Notes under the pieces: model-generated
The model's database searches: none
Told to the model about the DNA's origin: nothing
The model's input: the letters and a program-made list of their open reading frames with translations, nothing else
Shown: piece after piece, positions 15,290 through 23,747 of the stretch
How the letters are laid out: each line of letters starts with the position of its first letter
How positions within the stretch are numbered: position 1 is the first letter of the stretch
Assembly: GCA_964403935.1 (NCBI GenBank)
Contig: CAYOIB010000022.1
Span: 1 to 33,591, forward strand
Origin: SLLG01 sp964403935
GTDB taxonomy: Bacteria > Verrucomicrobiota > Verrucomicrobiia > Opitutales > Oceanipulchritudinaceae
Reading direction: 5' to 3'
DNA length: 33,591 nucleotides
Made by a program: the position numbers and the translations under genes

Positions 15290-15887
15290 GGAATCCCTCC
15301 TGCAACACCCTGCACCCTGCAGGGGCCGGAACTGTTTTCCTCTCTCGTGGGGGGGTGGGCTACGCTCTCCAAATGAGGGCGCGTAGATGGTTTGAGGGGA
15401 TAATTCGTTTTAGCGAAGGAATACGCACTTGGGATGCGAATGATTCATTTTCAGGGGCGATGGGTCCACAGGGGCTTCAAAGGTGCTTTAACAGCGGTTT
15501 CAAGGCGCGTTTAAGAACTTTTACAAGTGGAGGCATGCGGAGCTTCCTGCCAAGGATGGGTGCACAGGAAAATGAATTCTTTCGGCCCAATCTGAGACGA
15601 TTGACAGCAACGCAAGCCGTGGCAGCTTGAAGATCGCGACTGGCTGTAACCCTCCGCCGAGGGCTTGCTAAATAAGCCAGCGCGAGGGCTGGGCGCGGCG
15701 GCGACTCGGCCTGCTTTATTTCCGGCGGTAAAGGAGGAGCCCAGTCCGCTTACTTTCGAGGTGAGCATCCAATTGGGCGGGATCTCGCTCTGGTGGCGTC
15801 ATGGGTGGAAATACAGTTGAGCCATACCACCCATCCTTTTCCCAAGAAAAAGACCAAAGGTGAGGCGTCGGCGTTTTGCCCTTCAAG
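15290..15887. other. Intergenic stretch between tandem units and tRNA-Leu
   Basis: No recognised gene. A plus-strand frame at 15262-15630 looks non-protein-like. The stretch holds two related short blocks, GATGGGTCCACAGG near 15460 and GATGGGTGCACAGG near 15557. ATTCATTTTC near 15447 also recurs in inverted form near 15575, so the two blocks are flanked by inverted arms. At 15663-15679 there is a small stem GGCTT/AAGCC. CAGCTTGAAGATC near 15624 echoes a piece of the tandem region near 14834, so a decayed fourth unit is possible. Confidence 0.4.
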
Positions 15888-15974
15888 TGGTACCCGGGGG
15901 GGGACTTGAACCCCCACGTCCTTTCGGACAACAGATCCTAAATCTGCCGCGTCTGCCAATTTCGCCACCCGGGC
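15888..15974 (-). tRNA. tRNA-Leu (anticodon TAG)
   Basis: Class II tRNA with a long variable arm. The acceptor is GCCCGGG, the D-arm has TGGCGAAATTGGCAGACGC, the anticodon stem GCAGA/TCTGT encloses TTTAGGA (anticodon TAG), the variable arm is GTCCGAAAGGAC, the T-loop is TTCAAGT, and CCA is encoded. It reads toward the tandem-repeat region, downstream of the MFS gene. Confidence 0.95.
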
Positions 15975-16097
15975 CTGATTGAAGAGGAGGAGGTTTCAGA
16001 TTGGGGCGTGGAGGGCAAGCGGGATTTCAACCGAGGCGCGTTTAGGGTCTCGCCTTCGGTGGCAATCCTAGTGGGAGGGCGTTCAAGGGTCCGTCGA

Positions 16098-17435
16098 TCA
16101 GGCGGATTCATCTGGCGGGATAAACGGCTTTGGAAGGAGAACAGAGAGACAGGCGGCAAGGAGCATCATGCCGGCGCCGATGAGGTAGGTCAGGGGCGAT
16201 CCAAATCGCCAGAAGAGAACGGCAGCCGTGAGCGGACCGATCGCGCGGGCAAGGGCTCCGTAAGCGCGGAATGCGCCAAGGTGGCGGCCTTGTTCCTGCT
16301 TTCCGGCATAGAGCGAAACGAGCGCGCTCAGCGTCGGGCTGGTGAGTCCGATACCAAGGGCGAGCAAGGCCAAACCTCCGTAGAAGAGAGGGGTGTCGAT
16401 GGCTCGTGAGAGCAGGACGAGACCGAGAAAGCCAGCGAGGATGCCACCGAAAGTCATGGCGACTTCACCTGTTCGCCGAACGAAGCGACGTACGATATAG
16501 CCTTGAGCGAAGGCGAGAACCACCCCGATGAAAAGGAACATCCAAATCATCTCGTGGGGCTGGTAGTAGAGCCGTTCCACCGCGAGGAAGGTGAGCGTAA
16601 ATTCCATCCCGGAGAAGGCCAGGAGCAGGATGAAGTAAACCCGGCAGGAAAGGCGAACCGCCGGGTTGGCGATGCGGCCAATGAGGCGGGGATCCGCACG
16701 CTCTATGGGGCCCTCCGGCCCTGCCGCCGGGAGGGTCTCCGGGAAGCGGGTGATCAGCCAGGCCAGGTTGACAAGAGAAAGCACGAGCGCGCAGAAAGCG
16801 GCAAAGGAGAAGGGATTGATCCCAAAGCGTTCCCAGCCTGGAAATATCTGGGTGAGATCGACGAGTGAGGCCGTTCCCCCGATCGCGGGCCCGATGATAA
16901 ATCCGAGACCAAAGGCCAACCCAACAAGGGCCATTGAACGCGACCGGTCGCGTCCGGGGGAGACGTCAGCCACGGCCGCTGTCGCCACGGAAATATTGCC
17001 GGCCATGGCACCGCCCAGACAGCGGGCGAGAATGAGGAGGGCAAAGCTTCCACTGAACACCCAGAGGAGGTAACTGAAAGCCGTCCCACTCACCGTGATC
17101 AACAGGACCCGCCGTCGCCCCACCCGATCCGAGAAGCGGCCCCAATAGGGAGCGGCCACAAACTGGAGAAAACTGTAGACGCTGCCGAGGACACCTCCGA
17201 AAAGGACGGCAGTGAGAAAATCGCTTTCGGCACCCGCTGTGATCCCATGCAGGAAGTGAACCACCTGCCCCACCAGGCTCCCCGTCCCCTCCCTGGCGAG
17301 GTAATGCTCCAGCATCGCCGGGAAGAGCGGGAAGATGATCGAAAAGCCGACAAGATCGATGAAGACAACCAGCAGGATCGTCCCGATGGAGCCTTTATGA
17401 GGCACCTTGGTGCCGACAGGAGGATTTTGAGTCAT
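16098..17435 (-). CDS. MFS transporter (DHA1/TetA-like)
   Basis: This is a 12-helix inner-membrane permease of about 445 residues, driven by the proton gradient. The loop 2-3 motif is visible as GRFSDRVGRRRVLL, and helix 5 carries the antiporter-type motif GLAFGLGFIIGPAIGG. Both fit drug:H+ antiporters such as TetA. The substrate is unknown. Two starts compete: ATG 17435, with AGGAG from the coaD end 8 nt upstream, and GTG 17444, which overlaps the coaD stop. The ATG is preferred. It is the last gene of the pan/nad/coa run; its link to that pathway is unclear. Confidence 0.9.
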   Translation of the reverse strand: MTQNPPVGTKVPHKGSIGTILLVVFIDLVGFSIIFPLFPAMLEHYLAREGTGSLVGQVVHFLHGITAGAESDFLTAVLFGGVLGSVYSFLQFVAAPYWGRFSDRVGRRRVLLITVSGTAFSYLLWVFSGSFALLILARCLGGAMAGNISVATAAVADVSPGRDRSRSMALVGLAFGLGFIIGPAIGGTASLVDLTQIFPGWERFGINPFSFAAFCALVLSLVNLAWLITRFPETLPAAGPEGPIERADPRLIGRIANPAVRLSCRVYFILLLAFSGMEFTLTFLAVERLYYQPHEMIWMFLFIGVVLAFAQGYIVRRFVRRTGEVAMTFGGILAGFLGLVLLSRAIDTPLFYGGLALLALGIGLTSPTLSALVSLYAGKQEQGRHLGAFRAYGALARAIGPLTAAVLFWRFGSPLTYLIGAGMMLLAACLSVLLPKPFIPPDESA

Positions 17436-17440
17436 GCGTT

Positions 17441-17932
17441 TCACTCCTGTCTGATCCCGCCGAATTTCACCTTCAGGGCCTCGGCCACATTCTGTGGAAC
17501 AAATTTGGACACCCGTCCGGCATCGTAATAGGAAACCTGCTTCATGAGGGACGAGCTTGTGAAGAAGTAACGTGCACCCGGCATAAGAAAGATGGTTTCA
17601 ATCTGATCATCGAGGTCGCGGTTCATCTGTGTCATTTGGAATTCAAACTCAAAATCGGAAACGGCCCGCAATCCCCGGATGAGAGCGATAGCGTTGCATT
17701 CCCGGGCAAAGTCCACCACCAAGCCCGAAAAAGTCGTTATTTCCGCATTCAGGTCGGCGACGTGCGGTTCAATGAGAGCGATGCGTTCATCGACAGAAAA
17801 TGTGGGCTCCTTCCTCGGGTTGGGTGCCACCGCAATAATGACCTGGTCAAATATGCGACAGGCACGTTTTAGGATGTCCAGATGTCCGTTGGTAAGCGGG
17901 TCGAAGGTTCCGGGATACAGGGCTTTGCGCAT
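17441..17932 (-). CDS. coaD: Phosphopantetheine adenylyltransferase
   Basis: The enzyme joins ATP and 4'-phosphopantetheine to dephospho-CoA, the fourth step from pantothenate to CoA. It is a hexameric cytoplasmic nucleotidyltransferase. The ATP motif TFDPLTNGHLDI (about 9-20) contains the HxGH-like NGH; RGLRAVSDFEFE (about 90-101) and the late FTSSSLMKQV (about 128-137, the family ISSTxVR region) are present. Its 163 residues match the family length. It lies 53 bp downstream of the dehydrogenase gene and directly abuts the MFS gene. Confidence 0.97.
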   Translation of the reverse strand: MRKALYPGTFDPLTNGHLDILKRACRIFDQVIIAVAPNPRKEPTFSVDERIALIEPHVADLNAEITTFSGLVVDFARECNAIALIRGLRAVSDFEFEFQMTQMNRDLDDQIETIFLMPGARYFFTSSSLMKQVSYYDAGRVSKFVPQNVAEALKVKFGGIRQE

Positions 17933-17985
17933 GAAGGGTCAAGGCACACCATCGGGCAGGCCCCCGCAAAACCTTTTTTCGGACA

Positions 17986-18870
17986 TCAGCTGCGGGAACT
18001 CGCCAGATTCTCCAGAGCCTTGATGAGGGCGTGGTTTCCCAGACCGCCCATGCCTGCCTTCTGAAGGGTGCGGTACAAGGAAGCGGTGACGTCGGTGGCG
18101 AAGGTTGGCACACCGAGGGAGTCCGCTGTTTCGCGGACGAGTCGCAGGTCCTTTTGTTGAAGGTCGATGGTGAATCCTGGTCTCCAATCCCGGTCGATCA
18201 CCTGGGGGCCTCGATTGGAGAGTGTCCAGCTTCCGGCGGCACCGTCCTTCACCGCTGCCAGCGTTTTCGCCAGGTCCAGCCCACCCGCCTGGGCAAAGAG
18301 CAAGGCCTCGCCCATCGCGAGCATGCTTCCGGCGACAAGAATTTGATTTACCAGTTTCACGAGTTGCCCGGCTCCATGCTCCCCGACATGGGTGATAGAG
18401 GATCCCATGGCGGCGAGGATAGGCTTCACGGCCTCGAGGTCGGTAGCCCGGCCGCCCACCATGATACTGAGGGTGCCTTTTTCAGCACCTTCACTGCCAC
18501 CGCTCACAGGGGCGTCGAGAAAGGATGCCTCCCGCTCTTCCAAGCGCCGGGCAATCTCCTTCGTGGCATTGGGGCTGATTGTGGAACAATCGACGATGCG
18601 CTTTCCTTTGATGTCTTCCAAAGCGATCCCATTCCCGCCGAAAAGCACCTCCTCGACATCAGAGGTGTCACCGAGACACAGAACCGTTGTGGCGGCGGCG
18701 GCAACAACATCCCGGGGCCTCAAGTGCACCGTTGCGCCCGCTTCCGCCACAGGGCCGGCCTTCCCGGGCGTCCGGTTCCAGACATGAACATCGAACCCCG
18801 CCCGCACCAGATTGAGGGCCATGCCCCGACCCATGATACCCAGACCTATAAATCCTACCGATTTTTTCAT
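17986..18870 (-). CDS. 3-hydroxyisobutyrate dehydrogenase-like oxidoreductase
   Basis: This is an NAD(P)-dependent beta-hydroxyacid dehydrogenase of 294 residues. The N-terminal Rossmann fold has GFIGLGIMGRGMALNL; the substrate-binding segment is DAPVSGGSEGAEKGTLSIMV; the catalytic Lys lies in GAGQLVKLVNQ (about 172). The family includes 3-hydroxyisobutyrate, tartronate-semialdehyde and succinic-semialdehyde reductases, which cannot be told apart here. It sits inside the CoA/NAD run, 39 bp after panE and 53 bp before coaD. A role in making or recycling a branched C4-C6 hydroxyacid for that pathway is possible but unproven. Confidence 0.9.
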   Translation of the reverse strand: MKKSVGFIGLGIMGRGMALNLVRAGFDVHVWNRTPGKAGPVAEAGATVHLRPRDVVAAAATTVLCLGDTSDVEEVLFGGNGIALEDIKGKRIVDCSTISPNATKEIARRLEEREASFLDAPVSGGSEGAEKGTLSIMVGGRATDLEAVKPILAAMGSSITHVGEHGAGQLVKLVNQILVAGSMLAMGEALLFAQAGGLDLAKTLAAVKDGAAGSWTLSNRGPQVIDRDWRPGFTIDLQQKDLRLVRETADSLGVPTFATDVTASLYRTLQKAGMGGLGNHALIKALENLASSRS

Positions 18871-18909
18871 CTCATCTATCTAAGCTATCAGGTGTGCCCG
18901 TTGCGGGCT

Positions 18910-19866
18910 TTAAGGCTCTTCTGGTGGCTTTACCCCCTGGATCAGCAAGTGCAGGGCACTCAGGCGAGGCATCGGAACGCCCGCGGCCTCACCCTGGCGC
19001 AGGGGTTCCCCGAATATGGAATCGAGCTCCAATTCACGTCCTTGAAGAAAATCCAAGAGCGACGACGGGCGGTACGGGCCGAGCCGGTCCGTGAACTCAA
19101 GGAGCTTGTCGACATAGCTCTCCTCGATCGGGAAGCCCAGCTTGTTGGCGACGAGACGCAGCTCTTCCATGAGGTCCCGGGCGTATGCGCGGAGGGCAGG
19201 CGTGTTCACGAGGTGATCCGTCGGCGTGCCCCCGGCCACGATCGCCAGTCCGTTAAAAGGCACATTCCACATGAGCTTGCGCCAGATAGCCTCTCCCAGC
19301 GAAGGCATGACCTTGGCGCGGATATTGGCTCGCTCCAACATCGTGGCGACAGGATCAAGGAGTGAAGCATCATCCGGATCATGGGCACCCAGTTGGACAA
19401 AACCCCCGCCGGGCACAAAGCTGCGGATCACACCTGGGGCCACTCGATTCACACCGATCTGGCACAAGCCCGCGAGCACGGGGTTCTTCGGAAAGGCCTT
19501 CCGAAGCAACTCGACATTACCAAGTCCGTTTTGGAGGGTGAGCAAAACGGTCCGTTCGTGCAGCAAGGGCGGAAGGGTCTCCACCAGGCAGGCGTTCTGG
19601 GTGGTCTTGAGCGCGATGATGACGAGATCGGCGTGCCCGATGGCGATGGTCGACCCGAAAGCCATGGGCTTCGACAACTTGTGGACCGTCCCATCCGCCA
19701 GCTCCAGGCGAAGGCCACCGTAGCGCACCGCTGCAAGATCGCTGCGCATGAGAAAACGAACGGAATAGCCCGCCAGAGCGAGGCGGACCCCAAAATACCC
19801 GCCGAGAGCACCGGCTCCGACAATGGCGATACTCGGGCTCTGAGAAAGCTTAGGTTCGGCAGTCAT
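18910..19866 (-). CDS. panE: 2-dehydropantoate 2-reductase
   Basis: This enzyme reduces ketopantoate to pantoate with NADPH, a step of pantothenate synthesis. It has 318 residues from ATG 19866. The nucleotide-binding motif is VGAGALGGYFG; the catalytic Lys is in WRKLMWNVPFN; the C-terminal helical domain has the conserved SSLLDFLQGRELELDSIFG with the substrate-binding Ser and acidic residues. A longer frame to 20028 would run 54 residues into nadB and is not credible. It lies between nadB and the dehydrogenase in one transcriptional direction. Confidence 0.92.
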   Translation of the reverse strand: MTAEPKLSQSPSIAIVGAGALGGYFGVRLALAGYSVRFLMRSDLAAVRYGGLRLELADGTVHKLSKPMAFGSTIAIGHADLVIIALKTTQNACLVETLPPLLHERTVLLTLQNGLGNVELLRKAFPKNPVLAGLCQIGVNRVAPGVIRSFVPGGGFVQLGAHDPDDASLLDPVATMLERANIRAKVMPSLGEAIWRKLMWNVPFNGLAIVAGGTPTDHLVNTPALRAYARDLMEELRLVANKLGFPIEESYVDKLLEFTDRLGPYRPSSLLDFLQGRELELDSIFGEPLRQGEAAGVPMPRLSALHLLIQGVKPPEEP

Positions 19867-19924
19867 TCGGAACCAACAGGTTCCGCCAACTTGCCGCCGG
19901 GAGCAAGCTGGAACATGAATCCAT

Positions 19925-21535
19925 TCAGCCTTCTGCTCGCCGGATGATGGTATCGACCGGCGAAGGCTGACGATCGGGAAAGTCCAGGGTGTGGTGCAAA
20001 CCCCGGCTCTCCTGGCGCTGGCGGGCACAACGGATTATCAATTCAGCCACTTCGACGAGGTTGCGCAACTCCAGGAGCGAAGGCTCCACTTTGAAATTCC
20101 AGTAATATTCGTGAATTTCCCGGCGGAGGGTTTGGATCCGCGAAAGGGCGCGTTCCAGGCGCTTTGTTGTCCTTACGATGCCGACATAGTCCCAAAGCGT
20201 CCGCTTCAACTCATCCAGGTTGTGGATGAGAATGACGCGCTCATCCGAGTCCTGGAGGTCCCCATCGTGCCAACCGGGGAGGTCCACCGAAGTGCGCTTC
20301 AGGTCCTTGATGTATACTTGTACGGATTGCGACGCGCGATGGGCCATGACAACGGCTTCGAGCAGGCTGTTGCTGGCGAGGCGGTTGGCCCCGTGCAGGC
20401 CGGTGCATGCGACCTCCCCACAGGCAAAGAGCCCGTCCAAAGTCGAGCGCGCCTCCAAATCGGTGGAAACACCCCCGCAAAGGTAGTGCATGGCCGGGAC
20501 GACGGGCACCCGGTCCTGGGCCATATTGATGCCATACTTCAGGCATTGATCAAAGATTGTCGGGAAAAGCCGTTGTACCTCCCCCACTGGCCGTCCCGTG
20601 ATATCGAGCCAGACATGTCGCGCCCCGGAGCGCTTCATTTCACTATCGATCGCCCGGGCGACAATATCCCGTGGTGCCAGGTCGGCTCGTTCATCATAGC
20701 GAGGCATGAAGGCCTCACCCTCCAGATTGCGCAAAATAGCACCTTCACCGCGAACCGCCTCACTGATGAGAAACCGATCTTCCGTTCCGGTGTGCAAGGC
20801 CGTCGGGTGGAACTGGATGAACTCCATGTTCCGAATTTCCGCGCCTGCGCGGTAAGCCATGGCAATCCCATCGCCCGTGGCGATCGGAGGATTTGTGGAA
20901 TACAGGTAAACCTGCCCGACCCCACCCGTACATAAGACCACGGCTGGCGCCCGGTATGTTTCCACACAGGATCTCGCTGTATCGAAAACGTAAATCCCCA
21001 GAACGCGATTCGGCTCAGAATCGACCGCCAGGCCTTCCTGCGCGAGCTTGCGCGTGGTGATCAAATCGATGCCGAATTTGTATTCACGCAGCTCGATTTT
21101 GGGGTGGGCCTCCACATTGTCCAGCAAGGCCTGCTCGATGGCCTTCCCCGTCATATCGCGGACATGGAGGATCCGGCGCTTGGAATGCCCCCCTTCGCGG
21201 TGGAGCGAAACGCGCCCGTCATCCATCTGTGAGAAGGCCACGCCCAACTCCATCAGCTCCCGAATCCGCTCGGGGCCTTCAGCGAGAATGGAACGCACGA
21301 CAGATTCCCGGCAGAGGCCATCGCCCGCTCGGAGGGTATCCTGCACGTGCAATTCGATGTCGTCTGTTTCCGACGTCACACTTGCGATGCCACCTTGGGC
21401 GTAGTTCGTGTTGGACTCAGCGCGCTCCTTCTTTGTGAGGATGCAGACGCGCAGACCGGCTTCTCCGAGCTTCAAGGCACAGGAAAGCCCGGCAATGCCG
21501 CTGCCAATGATGATGGCATCGAATTTGTATGGCAT
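19925..21535 (-). CDS. nadB: L-aspartate oxidase
   Basis: This FAD enzyme oxidises aspartate to iminoaspartate, the first step of bacterial NAD synthesis. It has 536 residues, in line with the family. The FAD motif GSGIAGLSCALKLGEAG is at the N-terminus. The characteristic REGGHSKRRILH, EFIQFHPTALH, GANRLASNSLLEAVV and the C-terminal helical domain follow. The sequence lacks features that would suggest a succinate dehydrogenase flavoprotein, and the RILH/HPTALH context favours NadB. It follows panC by 54 bp; nadA and nadC are not in the window. Confidence 0.96.
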   Translation of the reverse strand: MPYKFDAIIIGSGIAGLSCALKLGEAGLRVCILTKKERAESNTNYAQGGIASVTSETDDIELHVQDTLRAGDGLCRESVVRSILAEGPERIRELMELGVAFSQMDDGRVSLHREGGHSKRRILHVRDMTGKAIEQALLDNVEAHPKIELREYKFGIDLITTRKLAQEGLAVDSEPNRVLGIYVFDTARSCVETYRAPAVVLCTGGVGQVYLYSTNPPIATGDGIAMAYRAGAEIRNMEFIQFHPTALHTGTEDRFLISEAVRGEGAILRNLEGEAFMPRYDERADLAPRDIVARAIDSEMKRSGARHVWLDITGRPVGEVQRLFPTIFDQCLKYGINMAQDRVPVVPAMHYLCGGVSTDLEARSTLDGLFACGEVACTGLHGANRLASNSLLEAVVMAHRASQSVQVYIKDLKRTSVDLPGWHDGDLQDSDERVILIHNLDELKRTLWDYVGIVRTTKRLERALSRIQTLRREIHEYYWNFKVEPSLLELRNLVEVAELIIRCARQRQESRGLHHTLDFPDRQPSPVDTIIRRAEG

Positions 21536-21589
21536 GGACGGGGAAAGGTTGGGGGACAGGGGCAGCTTCGGGCGACGTGTAAAGGAGGC

Positions 21590-22432
21590 TCAGACCAGGA
21601 TGTGGTCGATCAGGCGAACTTCGTCGCACCAGACCGCAGCTGTGAGGAGCGTCTTCCCCGGAACAATTTCGCGCATCGGCTCCATCGTCTCACGATCGAC
21701 GGCACTCACGTGAATCAGGCGCAAACGGCGGCACTGCGAAATATGGTGGGTGATCTCAGCGAGGACCCGGTCGACATTCGAGATGCCCGCGCGCACGAGG
21801 CCGTAGCCTTTCTGCAAACCTTGGTAGAGGATCGGTGCATCCCGGCGCTGGAAATCGTTGAAGAGGGCATTGCGGGCACAGAGGGCCAAACCGTCTTCTG
21901 CACGAACGATATCAGCCATGATCACGTCGACCGGGAAATTGAGGTCCTCAATCATCTTTCGCACGACTGCGGCGAGCTGAGCATCCCGCCAGCCCATGAC
22001 CAACGAGTCGGGCCGCACAATGTTGGAGAGCTTGGCATAAACGGTGCACGCTCCCTTGAAATAGTGAGGGCGTGAAACGCCACACATGCCCGCAGAGCGG
22101 CGCAACTCCTCGACTGTGGTCGAATATCCCGGAGGGTACATGGAGGCCGCATCCGGGATAAAGACAGCGTCCACCCCGGCCTCGCGGCAGACGGCCAAGT
22201 CCGCTTCACGCGCACGCGGGTGGGTGGATGCATCCTCATTGGGCCCAAACTCACGCGCGTTCACAAAGATGGAGACGACCACCCGATCGGCTTCCTTCTT
22301 CGCAAGCTCGATCAATTGCAGGTGCCCAGCGTGCAAGCTGCCTCGAGTCGCCACAAGTGCGATCAGCTTTCCCTGGGAGCGCAGCGCCACGGACTGGGAC
22401 TGCATATCGTTGACGGATTCAATGATTTGCAT
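21590..22432 (-). CDS. panC: Pantothenate synthetase (PanC-like), divergent active site
   Basis: The family joins pantoate and beta-alanine using ATP. Length (280 residues) and overall order are normal, and the nucleotidyl-transfer HxGH is intact (H34, H37). Several residues conserved in the family differ: PTMG is ATRG (R30), FVNPxQF is FVNAREF (E61), GxKDxQQ is GWRDAQL (R149, L153), and SSRN is CARN (C185, A186). In the Mycobacterium tuberculosis enzyme the two Gln positions contact pantoate and the Lys and Ser positions contact the adenylate. The gene leads the pan/nad/coa run, so a related role is likely, but altered substrate use or lowered activity is possible. It is the only panC in the window. 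Confidence 0.88.
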   Translation of the reverse strand: MQIIESVNDMQSQSVALRSQGKLIALVATRGSLHAGHLQLIELAKKEADRVVVSIFVNAREFGPNEDASTHPRAREADLAVCREAGVDAVFIPDAASMYPPGYSTTVEELRRSAGMCGVSRPHYFKGACTVYAKLSNIVRPDSLVMGWRDAQLAAVVRKMIEDLNFPVDVIMADIVRAEDGLALCARNALFNDFQRRDAPILYQGLQKGYGLVRAGISNVDRVLAEITHHISQCRRLRLIHVSAVDRETMEPMREIVPGKTLLTAAVWCDEVRLIDHILV

Positions 22433-22438
22433 TCGAAA

Positions 22439-22455
22439 GACGCTACCTTAGCGTC
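22439..22455. promoter_or_regulatory. Perfect palindrome upstream of panC, candidate operator
   Basis: GACGCTA-CCT-TAGCGTC is an exact 7-3-7 inverted repeat. It lies 6 bp before the panC ATG (-) and about 65 bp before the dapL ATG (+), in the 88-bp gap between the divergent genes. It could be a repressor site controlling either side or a hairpin in the panC leader. No T run follows it, so it is not a terminator. Confidence 0.45.
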
Positions 22456-22520
22456 CCATGTTCAAAGCGCCGATTGCCGTCGACCTCAAGTTTTAATCCG
22501 CTCCCTTTTGCTTGCTCTTT

Positions 22521-23747
22521 ATGATTCGGATCAACGACCACTACCGAAAACTGCAGGCCAGCTACCTGTTTAGCGACATCGCGAAACGGGTAAATGCGTT
22601 TGTCGAAGCAAACCCCGACCGGCGAATCATTCGCCTCGGCATTGGCGATGTCACGGAGCCGCTCCCGGCGGCCTGCCGTGATGCCTTCCACGAGGCGATC
22701 GACGAAATGGGCGACCGAACAACCTTCCGCGGTTATGGCCCGGAGCAAGGCTACCCTTTTCTGCGCGAGGCGATCGCGGCGCACGCTTATGCCGCCCGCG
22801 GCTGCAAGATTGCAGCCGACGAAGTCTTCGTCTCCGATGGTTCAAAGTGTGACAGCGGCAATATTCAGGAGATCTTCGGATCCGATTGCAAAATCGCCAT
22901 TCCCGACCCGGTCTACCCGGTTTATCTGGACACAAACGTGATGGCAGGCCGGACCGGTGCCTATGAAAATGGCCGTTATACCGGCGTCACCTACTTGGAC
23001 TGCACACCGGAGAACGGATATGTTCCGGCCCTCCCGACAACGGATGTCGACCTCATCTACCTCTGCTTTCCAAACAACCCCACGGGGGCCGTGGCCACGC
23101 GGGAGGCCCTGCAGGCCTGGGTTGATTACGCCCGTTCGAAAGGCGCTCTCATCCTCTTTGACTCGGCCTACGAAGGGTTCATCCGCGACCCGGAAATTCC
23201 CCGTTCGATCTATGAGATCGAAGGTGCCCGCGAATGCGCCATCGAGTTCCGCAGCTTCTCAAAGCATGCGGGATTCACCGGTGTGCGCTGTGCCTACACG
23301 ATCGTTCCCAAGGGCCTGATGGGCGTTGATGGACGGGGCAAAGAAGTCGCCATCCATGGTCTCTGGAACCGCCGCCATACGACGAAGTTCAATGGGGTGG
23401 CCTATCCCGTCCAGAGAGCGGCGGCGGCTGTCTTTACGGAGGCCGGCAAAGCGGAGACAGCGAGTCTGATCGACTTCTACATGGAGAACGCCCGAATGCT
23501 TCGGAACGCCCTGAGCTCCTGGGGTTTTGACTGTGTCGGGGGGGATAACGCTCCTTACATCTGGATTCGCGTTAACGGGCGTTCGTGGGATTTCTTTGAC
23601 CGTCTTCTAAATGAAGCCGCTATTGTCTGCACGCCCGGCTCCGGTTTCGGAACTTGCGGCGAAGGCCACGTGCGCCTGAGCGCATTCAACTCCCGGGAGA
23701 ATGTCGAAAAAGCAATTCAGTGCATGCGATCTGTTTTTCAGAGCTGA
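22521..23747 (+). CDS. dapL: LL-diaminopimelate aminotransferase
   Basis: This PLP enzyme converts tetrahydrodipicolinate to LL-diaminopimelate in one step, giving the lysine and peptidoglycan precursor. The DapL route is found in plants, chlamydiae, Verrucomicrobia and some others. Evidence: the N-terminal motif YLFSDIAKRVN, GIGDVTEPLP, FPNNPTGAVAT, and the PLP-binding Lys in FRSFSKHAGFTGVRC, all typical of DapL rather than general aspartate aminotransferases. It is 408 residues from ATG 22521; a TTG at 22512 would add three. It overlaps the following lipoprotein gene by 47 bp. Confidence 0.95.
   Translation: MIRINDHYRKLQASYLFSDIAKRVNAFVEANPDRRIIRLGIGDVTEPLPAACRDAFHEAIDEMGDRTTFRGYGPEQGYPFLREAIAAHAYAARGCKIAADEVFVSDGSKCDSGNIQEIFGSDCKIAIPDPVYPVYLDTNVMAGRTGAYENGRYTGVTYLDCTPENGYVPALPTTDVDLIYLCFPNNPTGAVATREALQAWVDYARSKGALILFDSAYEGFIRDPEIPRSIYEIEGARECAIEFRSFSKHAGFTGVRCAYTIVPKGLMGVDGRGKEVAIHGLWNRRHTTKFNGVAYPVQRAAAAVFTEAGKAETASLIDFYMENARMLRNALSSWGFDCVGGDNAPYIWIRVNGRSWDFFDRLLNEAAIVCTPGSGFGTCGEGHVRLSAFNSRENVEKAIQCMRSVFQS

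Noticed and set aside
14700..15300. Possible attC sites or CRISPR repeats in the tandem region
   Set aside because: No consistent RYYYAAC/GTTRRRY pair occurs in all units, and the 241-248 bp period with only three diverged copies does not fit a CRISPR array.
15262..15630. Plus-strand frame of 122 codons beginning in tandem unit C
   Set aside because: It starts inside the repeat core, has no domain, and its composition looks random.
15716..15968. Minus-strand frames reading MAKLADAADLGSVV...
   Set aside because: This is the usual translation artefact of tRNA-Leu.
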